Notes under the pieces: model-generated
Database searches by the model: none
Told to the model about the DNA's origin: nothing
Seen by the model: only the letters and a program-made list of their open reading frames with translations
Shown: piece after piece, positions 38,065 through 45,010 of the stretch
Layout of the letters: each line of letters begins with the position of its first letter
How positions within the stretch are numbered: position 1 is the stretch's first letter
Program-made: the position numbers and the translations under genes
Assembly: GCA_023433755.1 (NCBI GenBank)
Contig: JAEYUA010000181.1
Coordinates: 1 to 45,010 of the forward strand
Length of the DNA: 45,010 bases
Origin: Bacteroidota bacterium
GTDB taxonomy: Bacteria > Bacteroidota > Bacteroidia > Chitinophagales > Chitinophagaceae
Direction: 5' to 3'

Positions 38065-39906
38065 TTATTCCACCGTCACCGACTTTGCCAAATTCCTGGG
38101 CTTGTCCACGTCCTGCCCTTTGGCTACGCCAATATAATAAGCCAGCAATTGCATTGGGATCACACTCAGCATAGGTGCCAGGATTTCATCTGCATCAGGA
38201 ACCACGATTACATCATCGGCCAGTGACCTGCTTTGTTCATCCGATTCATTGATCACCGCGACCACCTTGCCCTTCCTGGCCCTGATCTCCTGCATGTTGC
38301 TGATCACTTTTTCATGATAGGAATCTTTGGTGGCGATAAAAACAACAGGCAGTGATTCATCCACCAGTGCAATGGGACCATGCTTCATTTCAGCAGCAGG
38401 GTATCCTTCAGCATGGATGTAAGAGATTTCTTTCAGCTTAAGCGCTCCTTCCAGTGCCACGGGGAAATTATATCCCCTGCCCAGGTAAAGAAAATCTCTT
38501 GCGTCCTTATATTTTTCAGCGATCTTTTTGATCTCATCCACGGTTTCTGTTTGAAGCAGTTCCGAAACCTTGCCAGGAATGGCGTCGAGTTCATGCAGCA
38601 GGCGCAGGTAACGGTCATGGTCAAGCGTACCTTTCTGGTATCCGATCTTCAGCGCGATCATCACCAGGATGGCCAGTTGCGCAGTAAAGGCTTTGGTGGA
38701 AGCAACTCCTATTTCGGGTCCGGCATGGGTATAGGCCCCCGCATCAGAAACCCTGGCAATGGAAGATCCCACCACGTTCACCACTCCAATGATGATTGCT
38801 CCTTTGGCTTTTGCATTTTCAATGGCCACCAGTGTATCAGCGGTTTCGCCGCTTTGAGAAATGGCTATGATTACATCACCCTTATTGATCACCGGGTTGC
38901 GGTACCGGAATTCTGAAGCATATTCAACCTCCACATTGATGCGGGTGAGTTCTTCAAAGATGTATTCGGCTACCAGCCCCGCATGCCAGCTTGTGCCGCA
39001 GGCTACCATTACAATACGGTTGGCAGCAATGATCTGGTCCGCGTATTTCTGGATGCCGCTCATGGTAATGGTGCCGGCATCCGCATCCAGCCTTCCTCTC
39101 AGGCAGTCGTAAATGGTTTGCGGCTGTTCAAAAATTTCTTTGAGCATGAAATGGTCATAGCCGCCTTTTTCAATGGCTGCCAGTTCCATATCCAGCTTGA
39201 TGATATAAGGAGTTTGTGTTTCGTTTCCAAGATTCTTTAGTACCAGTTCATCAGATTTGATGATGGCGATCTCGTAATCATTAACGTACACTACTTCCTT
39301 GGTGTATTCAATGATGGGAGAGGCATCGGAGGCCAGGAAATGTTCTCCCTTCCCGATTCCGATCACGAGCGGGCTGCCTTTTCGTGCCGCAATGAGAGTG
39401 GAAGGATCGTCATTGTCGATCAGTACGATAACATAAGCGCCCACGATTCTTTTCAATGCGATGCGCACTGCTTCTTCAGTCGTACAGTTATTGTTCTGTT
39501 TGATATCTTCTATAAAATTGAGCAGCACTTCGGTATCGGTATCGCTGTGAAACTGGTAACCTTTGTTCACCAGTTCCTGTTTGATCTGCGAGTAGTTTTC
39601 AATAATGCCATTGTGGATCATGGCCAGTTTGCCGGAAGCAGAAGTATGGGGGTGGGCATTGCGGTCGGAAGGTTCACCATGGGTGGCCCAGCGGGTGTGG
39701 CCGATGCCGATGTTGGCATGCAGGTCTTTTCCCTGGAGGAGCTCTTCAAGTTCCGCCACCTTTCCTTTTTTCTTGTATACTTTAAGGCCACTGTTCAGCA
39801 GGGCAATGCCCGAGCTGTCATAACCCCGGTATTCGAGTCTTTTGAGTCCCTTCAGGATGATTGGATAAGCTTCCCTGGGCCCGATATAAGCAACAATGCC
39901 ACACAT
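38065..39906 (-). CDS. glmS: glutamine--fructose-6-phosphate aminotransferase
   Basis: GlmS (613 aa) makes glucosamine 6-phosphate from fructose 6-phosphate and glutamine, the first step of UDP-GlcNAc synthesis for peptidoglycan and lipid A. The N-terminal nucleophile is Cys2 (MCGIVAYIG), the glutaminase domain has GHTRWATHGEPSDRNAHPH, and two SIS sugar-isomerase domains follow (ACGTSWHAGLVAEY and SQSGETADTLVA in the first; GRGYNFPVALEGALKLKEISYIHAEGYPAAEMKHGPIAL in the second). The C-terminus is DKPRNLAKSVTVE. There is no glmS ribozyme-like sequence upstream. Confidence 0.97.
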   Translation of the reverse strand: MCGIVAYIGPREAYPIILKGLKRLEYRGYDSSGIALLNSGLKVYKKKGKVAELEELLQGKDLHANIGIGHTRWATHGEPSDRNAHPHTSASGKLAMIHNGIIENYSQIKQELVNKGYQFHSDTDTEVLLNFIEDIKQNNNCTTEEAVRIALKRIVGAYVIVLIDNDDPSTLIAARKGSPLVIGIGKGEHFLASDASPIIEYTKEVVYVNDYEIAIIKSDELVLKNLGNETQTPYIIKLDMELAAIEKGGYDHFMLKEIFEQPQTIYDCLRGRLDADAGTITMSGIQKYADQIIAANRIVMVACGTSWHAGLVAEYIFEELTRINVEVEYASEFRYRNPVINKGDVIIAISQSGETADTLVAIENAKAKGAIIIGVVNVVGSSIARVSDAGAYTHAGPEIGVASTKAFTAQLAILVMIALKIGYQKGTLDHDRYLRLLHELDAIPGKVSELLQTETVDEIKKIAEKYKDARDFLYLGRGYNFPVALEGALKLKEISYIHAEGYPAAEMKHGPIALVDESLPVVFIATKDSYHEKVISNMQEIRARKGKVVAVINESDEQSRSLADDVIVVPDADEILAPMLSVIPMQLLAYYIGVAKGQDVDKPRNLAKSVTVE

Positions 39907-39929
39907 GTATTTCTGTTTTATGTAATTGG

Positions 39930-39954
39930 CGGGTAAGGAATCGCCCCTTGCCCG
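39930..39954 (-). other. hairpin in the glmS leader
   Basis: CGGGTAAGG (39930-39938) and CCTTGCCCG (39946-39954) form a 9-bp stem with one G-U pair and a 7-nt loop, 23 nt upstream of the glmS start on the minus strand. It could be a leader element or a terminator of the upstream gene mgtE. Confidence 0.4.
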
Positions 39955-40011
39955 GTGCGCTGCGAAAATCTATAAAAAGCACGATACCCCAAAAACTGAG
40001 TTGGAACCGGC

Positions 40012-41388
40012 TTACAACAGTTTCCCGCTCAGGATGAAGAAGGCCATGGAAAAATAGATGATGAGCCCTGTAACATCCACTAGTGTGGCTACAAAAGGAG
40101 TGGAAGAAGCTGCGGGGTCGGCACCCAGCCTTTTAAGCAGCAGGGGAAGCATGGATCCTACTATGGTGCCCCAAAGCACCACGCCAATGAGCGATAGTCC
40201 GATGGTGAGAGCCAGGCTCATATAATGTTCGCCCAGGGTATCGGAAAAACTGTTCCATAAAGCGATCACGGAAATACCCATCAGGCAGAGGGTGAGGCCC
40301 AGCATCAGTCCTGAAAATATTTCCCTGCGCATGATGCGCCACCAGTCGCCGATAGAAATTTCTCTCAAGGCCATAGCCTGTATGATAAGCGTTGCCGCCT
40401 GCGACCCACTGTTGCCTCCACTTGAAATAATGAGGGGAATGAAGGTGGCGAGTACCACTACTTTCGCGATTTCATCCTCGAACTGGTGCATGGCCGAAAT
40501 GGTCATTAATTCACCAATGAAAAGCACAATAAGCCAGACTACCCTTTTCTTAAATAGTTTGAGCAGGGGAATTTCCAGGTAGGGCTCATCTAGCGCTTCG
40601 GTACCCCCGATCTTCTGCATATCCTCTGTAAATTCTTCGCTGGCTACCCAGAGGATATCATCGATAGTAACTATTCCTAATAATTTATTGCTGTTGCTCA
40701 CCACCGGCAAGGCTACGCGGTTGTTCATCCTGAAAATCTCGGCAACTTCTTCCTGGTCCTGGTAGGCATTAAGCACGATGCCCCGGTTGTCCATCAGCTC
40801 TCTCACTTTTTTCTCCGGCTGTGCCAGGATGAATTCGCGAATTCTTATATCATCAAGCAGTTCGCCCTTTTCATTGATCACATAGATCACATCAATGGTT
40901 TCTGAATTTTTGCCCACGCGGCGCACGGTTTCCAGCACCTGCTGCACGGAATTATTTTCATATACATAAACATAATCCGGTGTCATCAGCCTGCCCACAC
41001 TGTTCTCGGGGTAACCTAAGAGGGAGAGGGTGATCTTCCTTTCTTCATTATCTAAAAGTTTGATCAGCTCCCGCACCACGTTGCTGGGCAGTTCTTCCAA
41101 AAAATCGGTGCGGTCATCAGGAGGCAGTTCATTGAGCAGACCTGCTGTTTTGCCGGGAGGTAGGGTCTGGATGATTTTTTTCTGTGCTGCCAGGTCCAGG
41201 ATCTTAAAAACACCTACAGCCCTGTGAACCGACATGGCAGCGATGATCTCACTGTCATAATCCTGGAGTTCGTACACAAGATCCGCCACATCACTGATGT
41301 TCTGTTCATCAAGAAATGCACGCAGGCGGGTGTTATCACGGACTTCCAGGATCTCTTCCAGTTGTTCTTTCAGGTCCTCCAATGGCAT
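40012..41388 (-). CDS. mgtE: magnesium transporter MgtE
   Basis: MgtE (458 aa) is a gated Mg2+ channel. The N-domain (residues of about 1-130) is rich in charged helices; two CBS repeats follow (PENSVGRLMTPDYVYV and RIREFILAQPEKKVRELMDNRGIVLNAYQ); a linking helix precedes five membrane segments beginning near FKKRVVWLIVLFIGELMTI. The pore segments FIPLIISSGGNSGSQAATLIIQAMA and LGADPAASSTPFVATLVDVTG are typical. Its -7 element abuts the start codon, so the mRNA may be leaderless. Confidence 0.95.
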   Translation of the reverse strand: MPLEDLKEQLEEILEVRDNTRLRAFLDEQNISDVADLVYELQDYDSEIIAAMSVHRAVGVFKILDLAAQKKIIQTLPPGKTAGLLNELPPDDRTDFLEELPSNVVRELIKLLDNEERKITLSLLGYPENSVGRLMTPDYVYVYENNSVQQVLETVRRVGKNSETIDVIYVINEKGELLDDIRIREFILAQPEKKVRELMDNRGIVLNAYQDQEEVAEIFRMNNRVALPVVSNSNKLLGIVTIDDILWVASEEFTEDMQKIGGTEALDEPYLEIPLLKLFKKRVVWLIVLFIGELMTISAMHQFEDEIAKVVVLATFIPLIISSGGNSGSQAATLIIQAMALREISIGDWWRIMRREIFSGLMLGLTLCLMGISVIALWNSFSDTLGEHYMSLALTIGLSLIGVVLWGTIVGSMLPLLLKRLGADPAASSTPFVATLVDVTGLIIYFSMAFFILSGKLL

Positions 41389-41392
41389 GTTT

Positions 41393-41400
41393 CAAAATTA
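41393..41400 (-). promoter_or_regulatory. mgtE promoter -7 element
   Basis: On the minus strand TAATTTTG matches TAnnTTTG and ends only 4 nt before the mgtE ATG. With the usual distance to the start site, transcription would begin at or very near the start codon. A TTG lies about 22 nt further upstream. Confidence 0.55.
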
Positions 41401-41456
41401 AGCCTGTAATTTGTGGCAATCACAATTCAGTTAATTTAATTTCCAATAAAGTTTTT

Positions 41457-41864
41457 GTGAAGTCGATCGCTTACATATCAGATGTGGTCAGGGTGGGAAA
41501 GTCGGGTGCCATGGGCAGGGGCGTATTCACTGATGCGGATATTAAGAAGAATACCATCATAGAGATAGCTCCTGTGATTGTGATGAGCCGTGAAGACAGG
41601 AGTCATCTTGATAAAACCCTTTTGCATGATTATATTTTTGAATGGGGAGATGAGCGGGAGCAGGTATGTATGGCATTAGGCTATGTGCCTTTGTACAATC
41701 ATTCCTACCAGTCGAACTGTGAATATGAAATGCATTTCAACAAACAGCTCATCACCGTAAAAACCATTCGTGCTGTAAAGGCAGGAGAGGAATTGTTCAT
41801 CAATTACAATGGAGATTGGAACAATGCCAAGCCCATCTGGTTCCACAAAAAACCCGGCCAGTAG
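41457..41864 (+). CDS. SET domain protein (putative protein-lysine methyltransferase)
   Basis: The start is taken as GTG at 41457, giving 135 aa (MKSIAYISDVVRVGKSG...); an in-frame ATG at 41316 lies inside the antisense mgtE gene. The SET fold is seen as GAMGRGVFTDADIKKNTIIEIAPV, PLYNHSYQSNCEYE with the NHS..NC cofactor pocket, and VKAGEELFINYNGDW with the catalytic tyrosine region. SET proteins transfer methyl groups from S-adenosylmethionine to lysines, in bacteria often on ribosomal or translation proteins; the target here is unknown. It is divergent from mgtE, sharing 68 nt. Confidence 0.85.
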   Translation: MKSIAYISDVVRVGKSGAMGRGVFTDADIKKNTIIEIAPVIVMSREDRSHLDKTLLHDYIFEWGDEREQVCMALGYVPLYNHSYQSNCEYEMHFNKQLITVKTIRAVKAGEELFINYNGDWNNAKPIWFHKKPGQ

Positions 41865-41870
41865 CCGGGT
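41852..41870 (+). terminator. hairpin overlapping the SET-gene stop
   Basis: ACCCGGC (41852-41858) pairs with GCCGGGT (41864-41870) around CAGTA; the TAG stop lies in the loop and stem. There is no T run, so termination, if it occurs, would be weak. Confidence 0.5.
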
Positions 41871-41896
41871 AATACATATTTATTATTTGCTGCTGA

Positions 41897-42391
41897 TCAG
41901 CGGAACAAGATCTGTCCCCTGATCTCACCATTGGGATGAGCAGCGGTGTGAATGTCGATATAAAATTTACCTGCCAGCAGGTCATGTGTTTTCACCACTG
42001 TTCCATCCACATATAAAGAGCCGGTGAATAAACCTGTAGTGCCGGTTTTATAACCGGTGATGTTCTGAACAATTCCATTGGGATAAGCTGCCAGGGGTGC
42101 AATGGGAATGGCAACAAATCCCCTGTCTGCCACACCATGAATGTGCATGGCAGTGATGTTGCCGGTCAGTCCTGACCAATTGACTGTGTAATTGAAAGTT
42201 TTCGTTTCTGGATTATAGGTTCCCGTGATGCTGCCCTGGGCGGTAGAAGAGGAAGCCGGAACAACCTGGGCCCCACTCAGTGCGGTGTCATAATTGTCAA
42301 TGCTGTCGTCATCGTTCCTGTTATCTTTTTCACAGGAGAGCAGTGTGAATGAAAAAATGCCGGCGAGCGCAATTAATTTCAGCTTATTCAT
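41897..42391 (-). CDS. CHRD domain lipoprotein
   Basis: The 164-aa product has a lipoprotein signal (MNKLKLIALAGIFSFTLLSCEK, Cys20), a short acidic linker (DNRNDDDSIDNYD) and one CHRD domain. The domain pattern is clear: LSGAQVVPASSSTAQGSITGTYN, MHIHGVADRG, and the C-terminal KFYIDIHTAAHPNGEIRGQI. CHRD domains occur in secreted proteins of unknown role in bacteria. It is downstream of and in the same direction as mutS, with a gap of 51 nt. Confidence 0.9.
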   Translation of the reverse strand: MNKLKLIALAGIFSFTLLSCEKDNRNDDDSIDNYDTALSGAQVVPASSSTAQGSITGTYNPETKTFNYTVNWSGLTGNITAMHIHGVADRGFVAIPIAPLAAYPNGIVQNITGYKTGTTGLFTGSLYVDGTVVKTHDLLAGKFYIDIHTAAHPNGEIRGQILFR

Positions 42392-42442
42392 TGTTTGGTT
42401 GTTTGTAGTAAAAATAATAAGATTTTGATATGGTCGGCTGCT

Positions 42443-45010
42443 TTATTTCAGCAGGTTTTTGATCTCGTTGAGTTTAAGCAGGGCCTCCACAGGGGTAAGC
42501 CTGTTGATGTCAAACCCCTCCAGCATTTTGCGAATGTCTTCAAAGGTTTGCGTATGCGCATCAAAAATATTGAGTTGCATCCTGGGGGCGGAAAGCGATT
42601 TTACATGTTCCCCGAGACTTCCATCCACCTGTTTTGATTCCAGTTGCTTCAATACTTCTTTTGCTCTTTCGATCAATTCAGGCGGCATGCCGGCCATGCG
42701 GGCCACATGAATACCAAAACTGTGTTTGCTGCCACCGGCGGCAAGTTTCCGGAGAAAGATCACCTTGTTGCCCACTTCTTTATTGGTGACATGATAATTT
42801 TTGATCCTAGGAAATTTATTTTCCAGTTCATTCAGCTCATGATAATGGGTGGCAAAGAATGTTTTTGGCTGCTGCGGTGCCTGGTGCAGGTATTCAGCTA
42901 TGCTCCAGGCAATGGAGATACCATCGTAGGTGGAGGTGCCCCTGCCGATTTCATCGAGCAGGATAAGGCAACGGCTGCTGATATTATTGATGATGGAGGC
43001 GGATTCATTCATTTCCACCATAAAGGTTGATTCGCCGGCATTGAGGTTATCTGAAGCGCCAACCCTTGTAAATATTTTATCGGTAAGGGATATGAGGGCC
43101 TCATCGGCCGGAACAAAACTACCCATATGTGCCATCAGCGTAATCAGGCCGGTCTGGCGCAGGAGGGCAGACTTACCGCTCATATTGGGACCTGTAAGTA
43201 TGATCAGTTGCTGGTCGGTTTTATTCAGTTTTACATCATTGGCAATAAAAGATTCCGATGCAGGGAGCGTTCTTTCAATTACAGGGTGTCTTCCATTGGT
43301 GATTTCCAGTTCATCCCCTTCATGCATGCGGGGTTTTTTATAATTGAAATGAAGCGCGTTGTTGGCAAAGGAGATGAGACAGTCCAATGTGGCCACGATT
43401 TGTGCATTGGTTTGAATGCACGATAAAAAATCGAGCAGCTCATTGATCAGCGCATCAAAGATCTGCAGCTCCAGCACCATGATCTTTTCTTCGGCGCCCA
43501 TGATCTTTTCTTCATATTCTTTCAGCTCGGGCGTGATATACCTTTCGGCATTGGCCAGGGTTTGTTTGCGCATCCAGTTCTGCGGCACTTTGTGCTTGTG
43601 CACATGTGTAACCTCCAGGTAGTAGCCAAATACATTATTGAAACCAATTTTGAGAGAAGAGATACCGGTCTTTTCCGATTCCTGCTGCTGCAGGCGCAGC
43701 AGGTATTCTTTTCCATGATGGGCGATGCCACGGAGTTCATCAAGTTCATCGTGAACGGACCTGTTGATGAATCCACCTTTGGCAGCGAGTGCGGGAGGGT
43801 TTTCAATGATCTGTTTCGTGATCTTTTCCGCGATATAATGGCATGGGTTCAGGGCATAGGCCAGTCTTTGCAGGTAGGCATTCCCACTCTGGGCACAAAC
43901 TTCTTTGATCACATGCACCTGGTGCAGGGCACGGGCCAGTTGCAGCAATTCCCTGGGATTGATTTTTTTCAGCGGGATCTTCGAAACCAGCCTTTCCATA
44001 TCGCCGCACTGCCTCATGGCATGCAGTAGTTTATTGCGAAGATCTGTTTGGAGGATCAGGTGTTCCACCACATCCAGTCTTTCATTGATCTTGAGCAGGT
44101 CCTTGAGCGGGAATACGATCCATCTTTTCAGCAGGCGGGCACCCATGGGTGTAACCGTGGTATCCAGTACTTTCAAAAGGGAGTGGCCACCTTCAAAAGG
44201 TGTTTGCAGCAATTCGAGGTTGCGGATGGTGAAGCGGTCCATCCAGAGATAATCATTCTGTTCAATGCGCTGGAGGGAACTGATATGTTGCAGGTTCGGA
44301 TGTTCGGTATCCCTGAGATAATGCAGTACGGCGCCTGCGGCAACGAGTCCCTGCTGCAATCCTTCAAGCCCGAAACCTTTGAGTGAATGGGTATCGAAAT
44401 GTTTTAGCAAAAGGTCTTCGGCATATTGTTGCTGAAAAATCCATTCATCAAGCGTATAGGTGTAAAAGCGGGCTCCGAATTCTTCTTTAAATTTTTTCTG
44501 GTGATGCCGCTGAAAGATCACTTCAGCGGGTTTGAAACCACTCAGCAGTTTATCGGCATATTCTCGGTCGCCTTCGGCTGTAAAAAATTCACCGGTGGAA
44601 ATATCCAGGAAGGCCAGGCCGTACACCTCCCGCTCCAGGTGAATGGCCGCGAGAAAATTATTGGAACCCAGATCCAGCAGTTTATCATTGGTGGTAGTGC
44701 CGGGGGTGACCATTTCGGTCACCCCTCTTTTCACGATACCCTTAACGGTTTTGGGATCTTCGAGCTGGTCGCAGATGGCCACGCGGTAACCAGCTTTTAC
44801 CAGCTTGTGGAGATAGGTATCCAGGGCATGGTAGGGAAAACCCGCCAGTTCATTATCCGCGGCACCCCCATTGTTTCTTTTGGTGAGTGTGATGCCTAAA
44901 ACGCCGGAGGCGATGATGGCATCCTGTCCGAAGGTCTCGTAAAAATCACCCACGCGGAACAATAAAACCGCATCTGGATAGCGGGCCTTGATGGCCCTAT
45001 GCTGCTGCAT
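42443..45010 (-). CDS. mutS: DNA mismatch repair protein MutS (5' end cut by the window)
   Basis: The visible 855 aa cover nearly all of MutS, which recognises mismatches and recruits MutL. The window ends at an internal methionine (MQQHRAIKARYPD); about 10-20 N-terminal residues are likely missing. The mismatch-binding Phe-X-Glu is FYE (residues 23-25 here). The ATPase has Walker A TGPNMSGKSALLRQ, the Walker B LLDEIGRGTSTYDG and the helix-turn-helix-like end. The C-terminal tail ends EALLKLNEIKNLLK. The lever and clamp domains are present in normal length. Confidence 0.95.
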   Translation of the reverse strand: MQQHRAIKARYPDAVLLFRVGDFYETFGQDAIIASGVLGITLTKRNNGGAADNELAGFPYHALDTYLHKLVKAGYRVAICDQLEDPKTVKGIVKRGVTEMVTPGTTTNDKLLDLGSNNFLAAIHLEREVYGLAFLDISTGEFFTAEGDREYADKLLSGFKPAEVIFQRHHQKKFKEEFGARFYTYTLDEWIFQQQYAEDLLLKHFDTHSLKGFGLEGLQQGLVAAGAVLHYLRDTEHPNLQHISSLQRIEQNDYLWMDRFTIRNLELLQTPFEGGHSLLKVLDTTVTPMGARLLKRWIVFPLKDLLKINERLDVVEHLILQTDLRNKLLHAMRQCGDMERLVSKIPLKKINPRELLQLARALHQVHVIKEVCAQSGNAYLQRLAYALNPCHYIAEKITKQIIENPPALAAKGGFINRSVHDELDELRGIAHHGKEYLLRLQQQESEKTGISSLKIGFNNVFGYYLEVTHVHKHKVPQNWMRKQTLANAERYITPELKEYEEKIMGAEEKIMVLELQIFDALINELLDFLSCIQTNAQIVATLDCLISFANNALHFNYKKPRMHEGDELEITNGRHPVIERTLPASESFIANDVKLNKTDQQLIILTGPNMSGKSALLRQTGLITLMAHMGSFVPADEALISLTDKIFTRVGASDNLNAGESTFMVEMNESASIINNISSRCLILLDEIGRGTSTYDGISIAWSIAEYLHQAPQQPKTFFATHYHELNELENKFPRIKNYHVTNKEVGNKVIFLRKLAAGGSKHSFGIHVARMAGMPPELIERAKEVLKQLESKQVDGSLGEHVKSLSAPRMQLNIFDAHTQTFEDIRKMLEGFDINRLTPVEALLKLNEIKNLLK

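Noticed and set aside
39907..40011. glmS ribozyme upstream of glmS
   Set aside because: None of the conserved ribozyme core could be found; only a simple hairpin is present.
41316..41456. Longer start for the SET protein
   Set aside because: The extra 47 residues would come from the antisense of mgtE and are cysteine- and proline-rich without similarity to SET proteins; the GTG at 41457 fits better.

Overview
The window is a chromosomal segment of a Bacteroidota bacterium, most likely of the family Chitinophagaceae. Three things suggest this: the protein styles (EF-G, MutS, DUF4954, DUF2807, SIMPL and a TonB receptor under a TPP riboswitch), the near absence of Shine-Dalgarno sequences, and repeated promoters of the Bacteroidota type (TTTG, about 16-20 nt, TAnnTTTG). 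The family assignment is inference; no database was searched.

Positions 1-4600 hold the end of ilvE and the str genes rpsL, rpsG and fusA, with a histone H1-like gene inserted on the opposite strand between rpsG and fusA. Positions 4600-6600 hold two unrelated genes, a flippase-like membrane protein and a lipoprotein, that separate fusA from rpsJ. Positions 6600-20200 are the S10 and spc ribosomal protein cluster in its usual order, rpsJ to rplO, then secY and map. The genes that normally follow (infA, rpmJ, rpsM, rpsK, rpsD, rpoA, rplQ) are absent; a flavoprotein of the HI0933 family comes next. Positions 21700-26500 hold rpsA, a SIMPL protein, a PlsC-like acyltransferase, a Dps ferritin and an acyl-CoA thioesterase. 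An AT-rich islet at 26500-27400 carries a small ORF and a nucleotidyltransferase. Positions 27400-32900 hold ddl, a PASTA protein, a rhodanese, a TonB receptor with a TPP riboswitch and a DUF2807 protein. Positions 33000-45010 hold an initiator tRNA, era, der, a small lipoprotein, DUF4954, glmS, mgtE, a SET-domain protein, a CHRD lipoprotein and the 5'-truncated mutS.

The most unusual feature is non-coding. Twelve intergenic spacers, seven of them inside the ribosomal protein operon, contain short arrays with a strict 7-nt period. The arrays have different heptamers but mostly keep a GC[C/T] or AGT core in phase. Several reverse orientation midway and could fold, and several begin inside the stop codon of the preceding gene. 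A second, AT-rich family with an 8-nt period (TCAAATTA-like) sits directly before four ribosomal protein start codons, three times behind a short hairpin. As a result the operon, normally compact, has spacers of about 50-130 nt, and one of 376 nt between rpsJ and rplC that is packed with inverted repeats.

Together the genes cover translation (ribosomal proteins, EF-G, S1, tRNA-fMet, Era, Der), protein export and N-terminal processing (SecY, Map), cell-envelope precursor supply (Ddl, GlmS, acyltransferase), thiamine uptake, magnesium uptake and DNA mismatch repair.
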